Shown here in pieces: positions 10,419 to 19,903 of a stretch of 55,909 nt of DNA (its first letter is position 1; every line of letters begins with the position of its first letter). This DNA comes from Lentibacillus juripiscarius JCM 12147 (GTDB lineage Bacteria; Bacillota; Bacilli; Bacillales_D; Amphibacillaceae): assembly GCA_001311805.1 (NCBI GenBank), contig BBCA01000017.1:1-55909 (forward strand), read 5' to 3'. Below the pieces are notes generated by a model. It was given only the letters and a program-made list of their open reading frames with translations. It had not been told where the DNA came from and made no database searches. Position numbers and translations under genes: made by a program.

Positions 10419-10619
10419 GTCATCACCCTCCTGTTGTTAAATTCTCAACTCCAATTACATACATATGCCTATTTTCCGAACATATTCATTAAAATTCCCA
10501 TTTTGAAAAGGATGTAACTACATATTCATTCGATGATTCCACTCCAACATTGAATGAATAAGTTCAGAAAAGATACATACGTTTATAAAGTGAATATTTA
10601 TGACTAAGGAGGCAATCAC
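10419..10619. promoter_or_regulatory. Divergent promoter region between the two catalase genes
   Basis: Two hundred bases separate the starts. An 8-bp inverted repeat (ATTCATTC at 10524-10531, GAATGAAT at 10552-10559) lies upstream of the plus-strand gene. No clear PerR box or sigma-B promoter was found by eye. Confidence 0.4.
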
Positions 10620-12673
10620 ATGATGATAAGTCATCAGGAAACGAAAACGAAGAAAGACATCGTGAAAATCTCAAACAACAGCAGCTGGATCAATACCGCA
10701 AAGTAAACACAGGAAAACCGATGACGACCAATCAAGGGAGAAAAATATCAGAAGATCAAAACCAATTAAAAGTCGGTGCACGGGGCCCGTCATTACATGA
10801 AGACCATCATTATTTTGAAAAAATGACACATTTTGTAAAAGAAGAGATACCGGAAAGAGTGGTTCATCCAAGAGGTTACGGAGCACATGGGGAATTTGAA
10901 TGTTATCAGTCCATGAAGCATGTGACCAAAGCTGGATTTTTACAGGAAGCTGGAAAAACCCTGTATTTAACCGGTTTTCTACCGTACAAGGGAGAAGAGG
11001 GTCCAAGGATACGGCAAGGGATATGCGTTGCTGGGGCGCCAAGTTTTATACAGAAGAAGGAAATTATGATCTGACGACGATTAATAATCCTGTACTTATT
11101 AATCAAGACGCGATGAAATTTCCAGATGCAATGCATGCGTATTTCAATAATATACGTGATGATATGCCAACAGCTACCGGCGCACACGACACGTTTGGGA
11201 TTATGTCGCCAATAATCCGGAATCGATCCATCAGACCCTATGGATTATGTCAGATCGGGGCGTTGTAAAAAACTATCGAATGATGGCATCGTGGTCGATT
11301 AATACGTACCTGTTTGTCAATGAAGAAGGGAAAGCAACCTTTGTAAGGTTTGTTTGGAAACCTGTTCTTGGAGAGCATGCGCTGCTTATGGATGAGGCTC
11401 AGAATCGGTGGAATTGATCCGGACTTCCACGGCGGGATCTAAGGGAGGCAATTGATTGTGGTGCATATCCGGAATATGAATTAGGTGTCCAGCTGATTGC
11501 AATGGAAGATGAATTCAAATACGACTTTGATCCGCTCGATCCTGCAAAGTTTTTGGCCGGAAGAAGTCGTGCCGGTTCAGCTTATTGGCAAATTGACATT
11601 AAATAAAAATGTGGATAACTACTTTGCGGAAACAGAGCAATCGGCATTCAGCCCTGGAAATGTTGTTCCGGGCATTGATTTTTCCAATGATCCTGTCTTG
11701 CAAGGAAGGTTAGCTGCGTATCTGCCTGCACATTATCATCGGCTTGGTCCGAATTATCAGCAATTACCAATCAATAAACCAATCTGCCCATTTCATAATA
11801 ATCAGCGAAGAGGTGGTAATAACTTTTCAATCGACGTTGATAAGGTATGGTATCATGAAAATTCGATGGCAAATAATACCCCCTACACCACCCCACCGGA
11901 AAAAGGCGGCTATGAACATTATCCAGAGAAAGTCGAAGGGCACAAAATTCGGGCCCGAAGTGAATCGTTCAAGGATTACTTTTCGCAACCAAGGATATTC
12001 TGGAATAGCATGACGGCGATTGAAAAACAGCACTTGATTGAAGCACTCAGTTATCAGATCGGACGGGTGGAACGTGAATTTGTTCGTCAGCAAGCTGTTA
12101 ATCTGCTCGTCAACGTTGATCGGGAGATGGCATGTATTGTTGCTGACAATGTGGGTGTTGAACATCCAAGTGGAACTAATGTCCCTGTTTCAACAAGTTA
12201 TCCTTCCCTCAGCATTTTCAATACACCATATTACGCATATACGCAAAAAGTCGGTGTACTTATTGGCAACGGTTTCAACGGTAAAGAGGTAACAAATGTG
12301 CTTAACTATCTACAGCAATGTGGTGTTTTTATTGATATTGTCAGTGAAAAACTTGGCACGGTTACAGGAGCTGATGGCACAAAACTCAAAGTTGATAAAA
12401 CATTTCTTACAACGAGCCCTTATCTGCTTGACTCACTTTACGTCGTTGGCGGCAGTTCTCTGAATCAAGCAAAATTCAATCAAGACATAACGAATTTCGT
12501 AGATCATGCATATACACACTATAAACCATGGTGTTGCCTCTTTAGGGCAGTCTTATATTCAGGCATCAGAAGAAAATAACCTAGCTGGTGTCGTTTTTGC
12601 CACAAGTAATCCCAACTTCGGAAAAGACTTTGTCTCTGTCATTGCACAGCAGCGTTTCTGGGAAAGAAAATAG
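10620..12673 (+). CDS. Large-subunit (KatE/HPII-type) catalase, paralog 2, multiply frameshifted
   Basis: A second full-length clade 2 catalase of about 685 residues. It shows the catalytic His in [16 protein letters not shown], the N-terminal haem-domain motif [20 protein letters not shown], proximal Tyr in [15 protein letters not shown], and a C-terminal DJ-1-like domain ending [11 protein letters not shown]. The start ATG 10620 follows AAGGAGG. The frame is broken just after the start and near 10965, 11200, 11400, 11555 and 12525. The distal segment reads [13 protein letters not shown] instead of VGNNxPVFFIQDA. With more breaks than most neighbours it may be a true pseudogene, but the residues between breaks remain conserved. 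Confidence 0.75.
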
Positions 12674-12699
12674 GATATACAAAAATCCCCCTCAATCAT

Positions 12700-12730
12700 A
12701 AGCGTAGCCTGTAATGGCTGCGCTTTTTTA
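12700..12730 (+). terminator. Terminator after catalase paralog 2
   Basis: The hairpin AGCGTAGCC / GGCTGCGCT with a six-base loop is followed by TTTTTTATTTT. Confidence 0.75.
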
Positions 12731-12739
12731 TTTTCAGGT

Positions 12740-13080
12740 AGTGTTAATATTCCGATATTGGTATCATGGAAAAATTAAACAATCTTATTGGTAAAACGAC
12801 GACCTAGAATACCAAACCCCCTGACCCACACAACACTTTTTCCCACCGCCACCCGATTGTAGTTATAAGAAGTGCTGGTACCCATACAATCGCATGCGGA
12901 CAAGCAAAAGTGTCACCCGAAGCAGCAGCTGCACAAATAATGCGCCCTTCTTTAACCCGGCGCATTCTGTCACAGTAGGAACGTCGTCTACGTCACTTTG
13001 CTCAATTTCGTCAAATCTGACCATTTTGTCCAATTGCCATTCGCTTCTTATTAATAGAATATGACTGAAAAGATTATGAA
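12740..13080. other. Non-coding or degraded stretch between catalase and amidase genes
   Basis: No intact gene. On the minus strand an ATG near 13023 opens MVRFDEIEQSDVDDVPTV and runs on as ECAGLKKGALF before the sense is lost; a second frame reads AAAASGDTFACPHAIVW. This may be the relic of a small minus-strand gene, but there is no good ribosome binding site and no family was recognised. Confidence 0.3.
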
Positions 13081-13098
13081 ACAGAAGGGGGATTTTTG

Positions 13099-13890
13099 AT
13101 GAAAATTTATGTTGATCCGGGACACGGCGGGTCAGACCCAGGTGCCCAAGGAAATGGATTGAAAGAAAAGGATATTACACTGGACATTGCACGTCGCATC
13201 CGCAATCTTTTAACAAACAATTATACGAATGCGGACGTACGTATGAGCCGTACTGGTGACAGCACCAAAAGTTTAAACGAGCGGACAAATGAAGCCAATT
13301 CCTGGGGTGCGGATTATTATTTATCCATTCACTGTAATTCCTTTAATGGATCAGCTCAAGGGTATGAGGATTATATTCACAGCAGCTTGTCTGACTCCTC
13401 TACCACTGCTCGTTATCAGGACATCATGCACAGCGAAATTACAAAAGTAAATCAGCTTCGGAACCGCGGACAGAAAAAGCAAACTTTCATGTACTGCGGG
13501 AAACAACGATGTCAGCACTTTTAACAGAGAATGGGTTTATCGACAATGACCATGATGCAACTGATGAGGGATCCTTCCTGGCGGCAAACGGTCGCACAGG
13601 GGCATGTGAATGGTCTGGCAAAAGCATTCAACCTAAAGCGTAAAAAAGAGGACGGGACACTTTACAAAGTCGTCGCCGGTTCCTTTCAATCGAAAGAAAA
13701 CGCAGAAAAACGGGAGTCCCACCTTCAATCAAACGGAATCGAATCGTTTATTGAAGCGGTCACCATGTCCGGCGAACGCTGGTATCGCGTGCAGGCCGGT
13801 GCTTTTTCAAATCGGAATAACGCCGAGGCACAGCTGGAGAAAGTCAAAAATGCCGGGGTTGAAGATGCATTCATTACGGCTGTGAATTAA
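13099..13890 (+). CDS. N-acetylmuramoyl-L-alanine amidase with C-terminal SPOR repeat (CwlC/CwlD-like), frameshifted
   Basis: Residues 1 to about 175 form an Amidase_3 domain with zinc ligands in VDPGHGGSDPGAQGNG (His), ERTNEAN (Glu) and YYLSIHCNSF (His). The catalytic Glu lies in LLTENGFIDN. The remainder is a SPOR-type repeat (LYKVVAGSFQSKENAEKRE and WYRVQAGAFSNRNNAEAQLE) that binds denuded peptidoglycan. It cleaves the amide between MurNAc and the stem peptide, probably at sporulation or mother-cell lysis. There is no signal peptide, as in CwlC-type enzymes. ATG 13099 follows AGAAGGGGG. Two compensating one-base shifts, near 13485 and 13560, interrupt the frame. Confidence 0.85.
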
Positions 13891-13892
13891 AA

Positions 13893-13926
13893 ACCTGCCA
13901 AGGGGGATATGTTCCCCCCTGACAGG
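13893..13926. terminator. Bidirectional terminator between amidase and ectoine hydrolase genes
   Basis: A long stem, ACCTG..AGGGGG pairing with CCCCC..CAGGT, lies between two convergent genes. Confidence 0.6.
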
Positions 13927-13983
13927 TCCTCATAAGCTGGGTTTTGGCACCTTATTCCACATTAGACTTCCGTGTATGACACA

Positions 13984-15195
13984 TCAGGCATATTGATTCC
14001 ATGGGTCAATATATCCATCTTCCTTAACAACAAGTTCCCTTGGAAAATCAGCCAATACCTCACAACCCTCATTCGTAACGCGGAAGGATTCACTCAGCTC
14101 AACACCAGAATCATCCAGCCAAATACCAGGAATCATGTGGAAAGTCATGTTTGGCTGCAGGACTGTCTTATCACCTTCCCGGATACTGACCGTATGCTCT
14201 CCCCAATCTGGAGGGTAGCTAAGTCCCATCGCGTAGCCAATCCGGGACTCTTTTTCGATTCCGTGTCTGGAAATGACATTTCTCCAGGCAGCTTCAATTT
14301 CTTCAACGTAAATGCCCGGTTTCACAATATCAAGGGCAGCATTAATCCCTTCCACAACAACGTTCGATACATACTCCATTCGCGGGTCTGGTTTTCCAAG
14401 CGAAACAGTTCGTGCTAACGGCGAATGATAACGGTTATAACATCCTGCAATTTCAATAATGGTCATTTCCCCATGCTTAAAACTTCTATCTGTCCATGTC
14501 AGGTGTGGGGTAGATGTTCCCTCCCCTGTAGGAATCAGCGGCACAATTGCTGGATAGTCCCCACCGAATTCTTTCGTCCCAGAAATTAAACTTTGATAGA
14601 TACTTCCCGCAGCATCACATTGCCTTGCCCCGGATTGAATAGCATCAATTGCCGACGTCATGCCCTTTTCAACGATTTTTCCAGCCGTTTTCATATATTC
14701 AATCTCAAGATCCGACTTTATCAGACGCACCCAATTGACCAGCAAGCTCGCATCCAGGAACGTTGCATCCGGGAGCCTATTGCGCAATTTCTCATAGCAC
14801 AACGCAGAAAAATAGTACGACTCCATCTCCAGTCCAATTCGTTTCGTTCCATAGCCAAATTGTGTTAAAACGTCACCTACAAACTCCATTGGATGTCTTA
14901 CACTGGAATGAATATATTTGTCTCCATAAGGAATAATGTTGTCGTCATCTAACCAAGTAGTCAGTTTAGCAGCCTTCGCGTCCATAAGCCTTCCAACCCA
15001 AACAGGCTGTTTTTCGTCACTGAAGACTAACAGCATCTGATCCACATAGAACGTCCACCCATCATACCCTGACAAATAATTGATGTTAGAAGGGTTGGTT
15101 AGAAGTAACACATCAACCCCCGCTTCCTCCATTCTCTCCTTGGTTCTTTGCAGTCGATTCGTATATTCATTGTGGCTGAATAACATGGTCGGCAA
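13984..15195 (-). CDS. doeA: Ectoine hydrolase, M24 creatinase-like family (DoeA/EutD)
   Basis: An intact 403-residue M24-fold protein with an N-terminal creatinase domain (LLLTNPSNINYLSGYDGWTF) and a C-terminal pita-bread domain. As in creatinase, the metal ligands are not all conserved. Instead HLTWTDR (His), IIEIAGCYNRYHSPLART (Glu) and DSGVELSESFRVT (Glu) supply the likely catalytic groups. DoeA/EutD opens the ectoine ring to N-acetyl-diaminobutyrate. The assignment rests on sequence resemblance plus context: a TRAP transporter and a EutA-like gene lie directly upstream in the same operon. A generic Xaa-Pro dipeptidase label is the alternative. The next-step deacetylase (DoeB/EutE) is not in the window. 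Confidence 0.72.
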   Translation of the reverse strand: MPTMLFSHNEYTNRLQRTKERMEEAGVDVLLLTNPSNINYLSGYDGWTFYVDQMLLVFSDEKQPVWVGRLMDAKAAKLTTWLDDDNIIPYGDKYIHSSVRHPMEFVGDVLTQFGYGTKRIGLEMESYYFSALCYEKLRNRLPDATFLDASLLVNWVRLIKSDLEIEYMKTAGKIVEKGMTSAIDAIQSGARQCDAAGSIYQSLISGTKEFGGDYPAIVPLIPTGEGTSTPHLTWTDRSFKHGEMTIIEIAGCYNRYHSPLARTVSLGKPDPRMEYVSNVVVEGINAALDIVKPGIYVEEIEAAWRNVISRHGIEKESRIGYAMGLSYPPDWGEHTVSIREGDKTVLQPNMTFHMIPGIWLDDSGVELSESFRVTNEGCEVLADFPRELVVKEDGYIDPWNQYA

Positions 15196-15344
15196 CCTCC
15201 TTTTCTCTAACGGGACCTTTTCCCGTATTTCAAAGTTTTATAAACGAATAAACACTGCGACTAGGTATGGGAATACTTGCACTGCGTTTAGCAGGTACCC
15301 TTTTTTTACCATGTACAACACGGAAGCCTAATGTCTAAGGCATC

Positions 15345-16411
15345 CTATTCACCTACTTCTTTTTCTGCTTCTTCAATCTCTTTTTCGATTGTTTTCAGTA
15401 TTTCTTCAGCATCCTCTCCGCCCTCTTCGATATACGTTTCACGCACAGGCATGGATAACTCTTTAAAGGCAGCTCTTTGTTCTTCCGTTAATTCAATAAT
15501 GTTGATATCGGATTCCTTCACTCCCTTCATGGCCTTTTCCTGTTCTTCCTTCTGCATGCTGAATGACCAATCATTTACTTCCTGTATGGTGTCACGAATA
15601 AGTTCCTGATCAGCCTCATCAAGGGAGTTCAGAAAGTCAGAGTTCGCCAGAGTTGCCGTTGTGTAAATATGATGCTTTGAATCTATTAAATAATCCTGTA
15701 CTTCATAAAACTTGCTGCTGTAAATATAAAATAACGGGTTTTCCTGACCATCAATCCCGCCAGTTTGAAGCATCGTATAAATTTCACCCGAATCTATGCC
15801 CTGTGGGTCTGCTCCGAACTGTTTATAGGACTCCATAATAAGAGGAGTAGGCATTCCACGCATCTTTAAGCCGTCCATATCCTCAGGTGTTTTAATCGGT
15901 TGGTTAGCTGTCCAGTACATAAATCCTTCCAGCCAAAACTTAAATGGCGTGATTCCTTTTTCTTTATATTTATCTGCTAATGTTCCATATAAAGCTTCAC
16001 TTTCATCTAAAACTTTTTTATTGACTTCTAAGTTATCTGAGAACAGGAAAGGAATTGCCATGACTTGTGTCTCCGGAATAACATCTCCTGTAAAGCCTGG
16101 GGATGAAATAGCAAAATCAATGGCCCCTGTCTGCAGTTGGGTGAACATGTCGTCATTCCCGCCGAGTGTTCCAGCAGTATAAACGTCTACTGTAATACGT
16201 CCGTCTGTTTCTTCCTCGATCAGATCCTTAAATTTATTCACATATAAATCTTGAACATCACCCTGCCCCTCTTCATGGGCGAACTTAATCGTTATACTGC
16301 CTTCACCGCTGGCGTCTGCATCACCATCCCCTCCACTATCACTGCATCCAATGCTCACGATGGCCATCAATCCTACGAACAGTACAAAAATGAGTCTTGT
16401 TTGTTAAGCAT
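15345..16411 (-). CDS. TRAP transporter solute-binding lipoprotein, DctP family (ectoine-type)
   Basis: An extracellular binding lipoprotein of about 355 residues. A hydrophobic signal sequence with lipobox SIGC is followed by a Gly/Asp/Ser-rich linker and the DctP fold (IKFAHEEGQGDVQDLYVNKF, GLKMRGMPTPLIMESYKQFG, and MLQTGGIDGQENPLFYIYSS). The conserved Arg in LKMRGM would clamp the ligand carboxylate. The true start is ATG 16411 after GGGGGAG. One base is lost near 16395, so the open frame starts internally at 16370. Operon position between DctM and ectoine hydrolase suggests ectoine or hydroxyectoine as ligand (UehA/TeaA-like role). Confidence 0.82.
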
Positions 16412-16489
16412 TTTTCTCCCCCTATCATTTTTTCAACCCAATTTAACTTCTTACTATTCCCTAAACACCTCCTATACAATGTGAAACGT

Positions 16490-17764
16490 TTAAAGAATGG
16501 ATCGATAAGCGGTAATAAAATCCGGATAGAAGATTAAAATGAGATTAATCACCGCAAAGATTACTATATAAGGAATAATACCTTTAACCACTTTTCCATA
16601 TGGCTGCTGAAAAATCGCACACGCGGTAAATATATTCACCCCAAATGGTGGTGTCACTGTTCCAAGTGTCGCTTGCATGGTTACCAATATCCCAACTGCA
16701 ACCGGATCAACCCCCATTTGCGTGACCAGTGGGAAAAAGATTGGTGTTAAAATAGCTATCGCAACTAATGAGTCCACAAACATACACGAAACGAGGAAAA
16801 ACAGCGACATAATCAATATAACCTGGAGCTGTGACGGATCACTTCCCAAGGTTGCTTCTGTCAGCATTTGTGGCACTCTCAAATAAGAAATAATCCATGA
16901 AAAAGCGCCACCCGCAGCTAACAAAATAAACACAACACTCGTAACAACCGCCGTTGAGACAGCAATCGAGTACAGATCCCTTAACTTAACCGATCGAAAA
17001 ATAAATACTTCCAGAATGATCGCGTATAATACAGAAAAAGCCGCCGCTTCTGTCGGACTGAATATCCCTAAATAAATACCACCCAGAATAAGAACCGGGA
17101 ACCCAAATGTTAAAAAGGCCTTCCGAAATGATGACCATATTTGGCGAATTGTTGCCCTTGGCTGCACAGGTAAATCCCTGCGGACGGCAATAATGTATTC
17201 GTAAATGGCAAACCCGAGAAAAATCATAACCCCAGGTATCAGACCTGCAATAAAAAGTTCGCCTATGGAGGTACCAGTCAACATGCCGTAATAGATCATC
17301 ACAATACTTGGCGGAATAAGAATGGCAATACCAGCAGAGTTTACAATGTTACCCATTATATGGGAATCTGTATAACCATATTCCAAAGCCCGTCTCCGCA
17401 TTGGTGGCCCAACGGCTGCTATTGTAGCCTGTGATGAACCAGATACAGAACCAAATAATGTGCTGGTGGCTGCCGTTACTATGCCTGTCCCCCCTCGAAT
17501 ATGACCGAAAATATCTCGGACAAAATCCAACAGACGATCAGCCGTTTTCCCCTCTACAATAATGTCAGCAGTAAAAATGAACATCGGAATGGCCAAGAGA
17601 ACATAGGAATCAATCGCTGTTACAAGCTGTTGTACAAAAATAACGGTATCCAGATTCGGAGCCAATGTAGCCATCATAAGCAGTACCGCACTGATCAACA
17701 CCACCATTATCGGAACTTTAAGAAAGAGCATGGCCAGTATTAAAAGCATTATCCACCATAACAA
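16490..17764 (-). CDS. dctM: TRAP transporter large permease, DctM family
   Basis: An intact 424-residue membrane protein with about 12 hydrophobic segments. DctM hallmarks include LAIPMFIFTADIIVEGKTADRL near residue 60, GGTGIVTAATSTLFGSVSGS near 90, and TPPFGVNIFTACAI near the C-terminus. It is the Na+-driven translocation subunit of a TRAP uptake system with the DctQ gene just upstream. The start is TTG 17764 with a GGGGGTT site, 38 bases after the dctQ stop. It is probably the ectoine importer of this operon. Confidence 0.88.
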   Translation of the reverse strand: MLWWIMLLILAMLFLKVPIMVVLISAVLLMMATLAPNLDTVIFVQQLVTAIDSYVLLAIPMFIFTADIIVEGKTADRLLDFVRDIFGHIRGGTGIVTAATSTLFGSVSGSSQATIAAVGPPMRRRALEYGYTDSHIMGNIVNSAGIAILIPPSIVMIYYGMLTGTSIGELFIAGLIPGVMIFLGFAIYEYIIAVRRDLPVQPRATIRQIWSSFRKAFLTFGFPVLILGGIYLGIFSPTEAAAFSVLYAIILEVFIFRSVKLRDLYSIAVSTAVVTSVVFILLAAGGAFSWIISYLRVPQMLTEATLGSDPSQLQVILIMSLFFLVSCMFVDSLVAIAILTPIFFPLVTQMGVDPVAVGILVTMQATLGTVTPPFGVNIFTACAIFQQPYGKVVKGIIPYIVIFAVINLILIFYPDFITAYRSIL

Positions 17765-17802
17765 AACAAAATAACCCCCGTTAGTTGCTGTTTTATCAAG
17801 CC

Positions 17803-18279
17803 TTAAACCCGCTTAAATGTAACGTTTATAAAATCAATGAAATACCTGACTGCCGCCAGGAAAAACCCTAATGGAATAAAACTCATTACGAGATAAAGAG
17901 GTATACGAAGAATGGATGAAACCTCACCAATTTGGTATAAATGTACAACATACTGAAAGCTTAAATAGGTACTGATAAGCATGACAATTGTTGTAACTAT
18001 GTTGATGATAATCGTAAGCACTCGCTGATATCTTTCTGGCATCATGTCGTAAAACCCGGACATCTCAATGTGCATCCCTTTTCGAGCTGCATAGCTAATC
18101 CCAACAAAGGTCATCACAACAATAGCCAACCGTCCAGCCTCTTCCGAAAACCCCCAACTTTTACTAAAGAAGTAACGACTGACAGCGTTCCCTACCAGCA
18201 TGAACGTCATTAACAGGGTTGTAATACTTAAAATCCCCTTCTCTATTTCGGACCACACCTTATCAATTTTCTTACCCAT
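17803..18279 (-). CDS. dctQ: TRAP transporter small permease, DctQ family
   Basis: An intact 158-residue protein with four predicted membrane helices and the DctQ pattern VGNAVSRYFFSKSWGFSEE, then MTFVGISYAARKGMHIEMS. It pairs with DctM to form the TRAP membrane complex. ATG 18279 follows an AGGTGGTGATGCAGGAG region. It is the second gene of the ectoine-type operon, 103 bases after the eutA-like gene. Confidence 0.85.
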   Translation of the reverse strand: MGKKIDKVWSEIEKGILSITTLLMTFMLVGNAVSRYFFSKSWGFSEEAGRLAIVVMTFVGISYAARKGMHIEMSGFYDMMPERYQRVLTIIINIVTTIVMLISTYLSFQYVVHLYQIGEVSSILRIPLYLVMSFIPLGFFLAAVRYFIDFINVTFKRV

Positions 18280-18382
18280 GCTCCTGCATCACCACCTTTT
18301 TCCTGAATCATTTGAGATAGATTCGAGTTTTTAATGTATGCGCATACACTTTTCTTTATTTTCCAATCATTAAGGAATATTG

Positions 18383-19121
18383 TCAAGTTTGCATCAATTT
18401 CCCAAATCCATGAATAACACGATAAATTCCACTTAACCTTAAACTTTGCCAGAATGTAGCCTGATTAGAAATAATGACAGGCTTCCTCAGATCTTCTTCT
18501 AACGCATCAATAATGTATGCAGCTGACAGCCCGGTACATGAAATAAAGAGTGCCTCCGCATCCTCTGTATCAGCTTCTCTCGCCATTTTATAGATGGTCT
18601 GAGCATCCAAAGAAGAGATAGTATAATCATTGCTTAATCCTAACCCAGTAACATTTGTGACGGTAAATCCACTATCTTCCATAAATTTACGTGCCAATGT
18701 ATAAACCGATTTTTCATAGGGGGTGGCTATGGCAATCTTATTAATATGAAGGGCATTTAATGCTTCCACAACTGATGCAGATGTCGTTGTACAAGGAATA
18801 CCTCCAGAAACTTCTTCCATTTTGCCTATCAGTTCGTTATCATAAGCCACTCCATTTGCAAAGCTTCCGCTGGTACAGCCAAAAGCAATTGCGTTTAAAG
18901 GCGCTTGTGCCAACAATGCAGTAGCCTCAATGGTTTTGTCCTTTAAATTCGCCAAATCATGAACTGTGAAATGTTCCGGATCATCACCTAAAGATACTCT
19001 TGTCGTATGTGCCGAAACCCCCAACGGAGCCATAGCATAAAATTCAGCCTCCATAGACCAAGCAGAAGCAATGTAAACCAGGCCCAATTTTTCCCCTCCA
19101 TCCATATGGCAAGTGCTGCAA
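18383..19121 (-). CDS. eutA: EutA-like / maleate isomerase-arylmalonate decarboxylase superfamily protein, one frameshift
   Basis: An Asp/Glu racemase-superfamily protein of about 245 residues. Two active-site cysteines are visible: IAFGCTSGSFANG near residue 80 and EALFISCTGLSAAYI near residue 195. Both are needed in maleate isomerases and racemases, while arylmalonate decarboxylases keep only the second. The operon (TRAP transporter, ectoine hydrolase) points to EutA, a hydroxyectoine-utilisation protein proposed to act on hydroxyectoine stereochemistry. A TTG start at 19121 behind GAGGGTGA gives the family-like beginning LQHLPYGWRGKIG. One extra G near 19085 shifts the frame, and the open frame begins at 19105. 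The function remains inferred. Confidence 0.65.
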
Positions 19122-19161
19122 ATGGGTCACCCTCTTTTCTGGTTAATGATAAAACGACCCT

Positions 19162-19180
19162 AATGTCGACTGTCGACATT
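19162..19180. promoter_or_regulatory. 19-bp perfect palindrome, probable operator of the ectoine operon
   Basis: AATGTCGACTGTCGACATT is perfectly symmetric around 19171 and lies just downstream of the -10 box, over the expected transcription start. This is a classical repressor position, and the shape resembles GntR/FCD-type sites. No cognate regulator gene is nearby. Confidence 0.65.
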
Positions 19181-19191
19181 TAGTAAACTAA

Positions 19192-19220
19192 ATTATAATT
19201 TGCATAATTCTGAATGTCAA
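19192..19220 (-). promoter_or_regulatory. Consensus sigma-A promoter of the ectoine operon
   Basis: Minus strand: TTGACA (19220-19215), 17-base spacer, TATAAT (19197-19192). A perfect match, so tight repression through the adjacent palindrome is likely. Confidence 0.8.
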
Positions 19221-19275
19221 TACAATATTTTAAATTTACAACTTATTTTATTGTCAAGTCTATTCCGGAAATAAA

Positions 19276-19320
19276 AAAAATATCACCATCTCTTTCTTGT
19301 GGAAAGATGGCGATATTTTT
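19276..19320 (-). terminator. Terminator of the FMN-reductase operon region
   Basis: A long inverted repeat (AAAAATATCaCCATC / GATGGcGATATTTTT) lies between the ectoine promoter and the end of the FMN reductase gene. It is T-rich on both sides and so may work in both directions. Confidence 0.75.
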
Positions 19321-19336
19321 TGCCATGGGGCATTTG

Positions 19337-19903
19337 CTAAAAATCATATTCCGCTTCTTTTTCTTCCTGTATGCGCCTATACGTTTCCGTTAGAACAACG
19401 GTATCTTCCACCAGACGCTCGATCCGGTATAACACATCCTCGTTCGTAATTTCTTTCCGGTAGAAATCCCTTTCTTCGATAAAGACATACGTTTGAACAA
19501 TTTGTGCTTTCATATACGTTAAAATCGGTTTTAACTGCTGTTCCGCAATTAAGTAATGCTTGGCTGACCCTGCCGTTACAAGGATACTGACCACTTCATC
19601 GCGGAATGCACTATCTGGAAGCAGATCAAATATGTTTTTCAATGTCGCTGGTATGGACGCCTGAAAAATAGGTGTCCCAATAATAATCGCATCTGCTTCC
19701 ATCAGCGTCTGCGTTACATAGCCAGCATCCCCTTCATACTCCAGATAATTCCGTCCGTCACTAAACGGAATATCATAATCAGCTAAATCAAGCAGTGTCA
19801 CTTCCGCTTCCGGATACGTTTCGGAAATCGTTTTAACAGCATAATTCATAGCCGTTCTCGTTTTCGAGCCGACAATCGACCCCGACAACCCAACAAGCTT
19901 CAT
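19337..19903 (-). CDS. NAD(P)H-dependent FMN reductase (SsuE-like)
   Basis: An intact 188-residue flavodoxin-fold protein. The N-terminal phosphate loop is GLSGSIVGSKTRTAMN, the second flavin motif is GTPIFQASIPATLKNIFDLLP near residue 77, and SILVTAGSAKHYLIAEQQLKP follows. It supplies reduced FMN to two-component monooxygenases. Its ATG overlaps the stop of the upstream luciferase-like monooxygenase (ATGA), with AGGAGGATG as ribosome site, so the two are translationally coupled and very likely work as a pair. Confidence 0.85.
   Translation of the reverse strand: MKLVGLSGSIVGSKTRTAMNYAVKTISETYPEAEVTLLDLADYDIPFSDGRNYLEYEGDAGYVTQTLMEADAIIIGTPIFQASIPATLKNIFDLLPDSAFRDEVVSILVTAGSAKHYLIAEQQLKPILTYMKAQIVQTYVFIEERDFYRKEITNEDVLYRIERLVEDTVVLTETYRRIQEEKEAEYDF

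Noticed and set aside
12830..13021. PAAR- or DUF4280-like minus-strand gene
   Set aside because: Only loose resemblance across two frames and no ribosome site; reported as a degraded stretch.
18383..19121. Arylmalonate decarboxylase
   Set aside because: Both active-site cysteines are present, whereas decarboxylases keep one; the operon context favours EutA.
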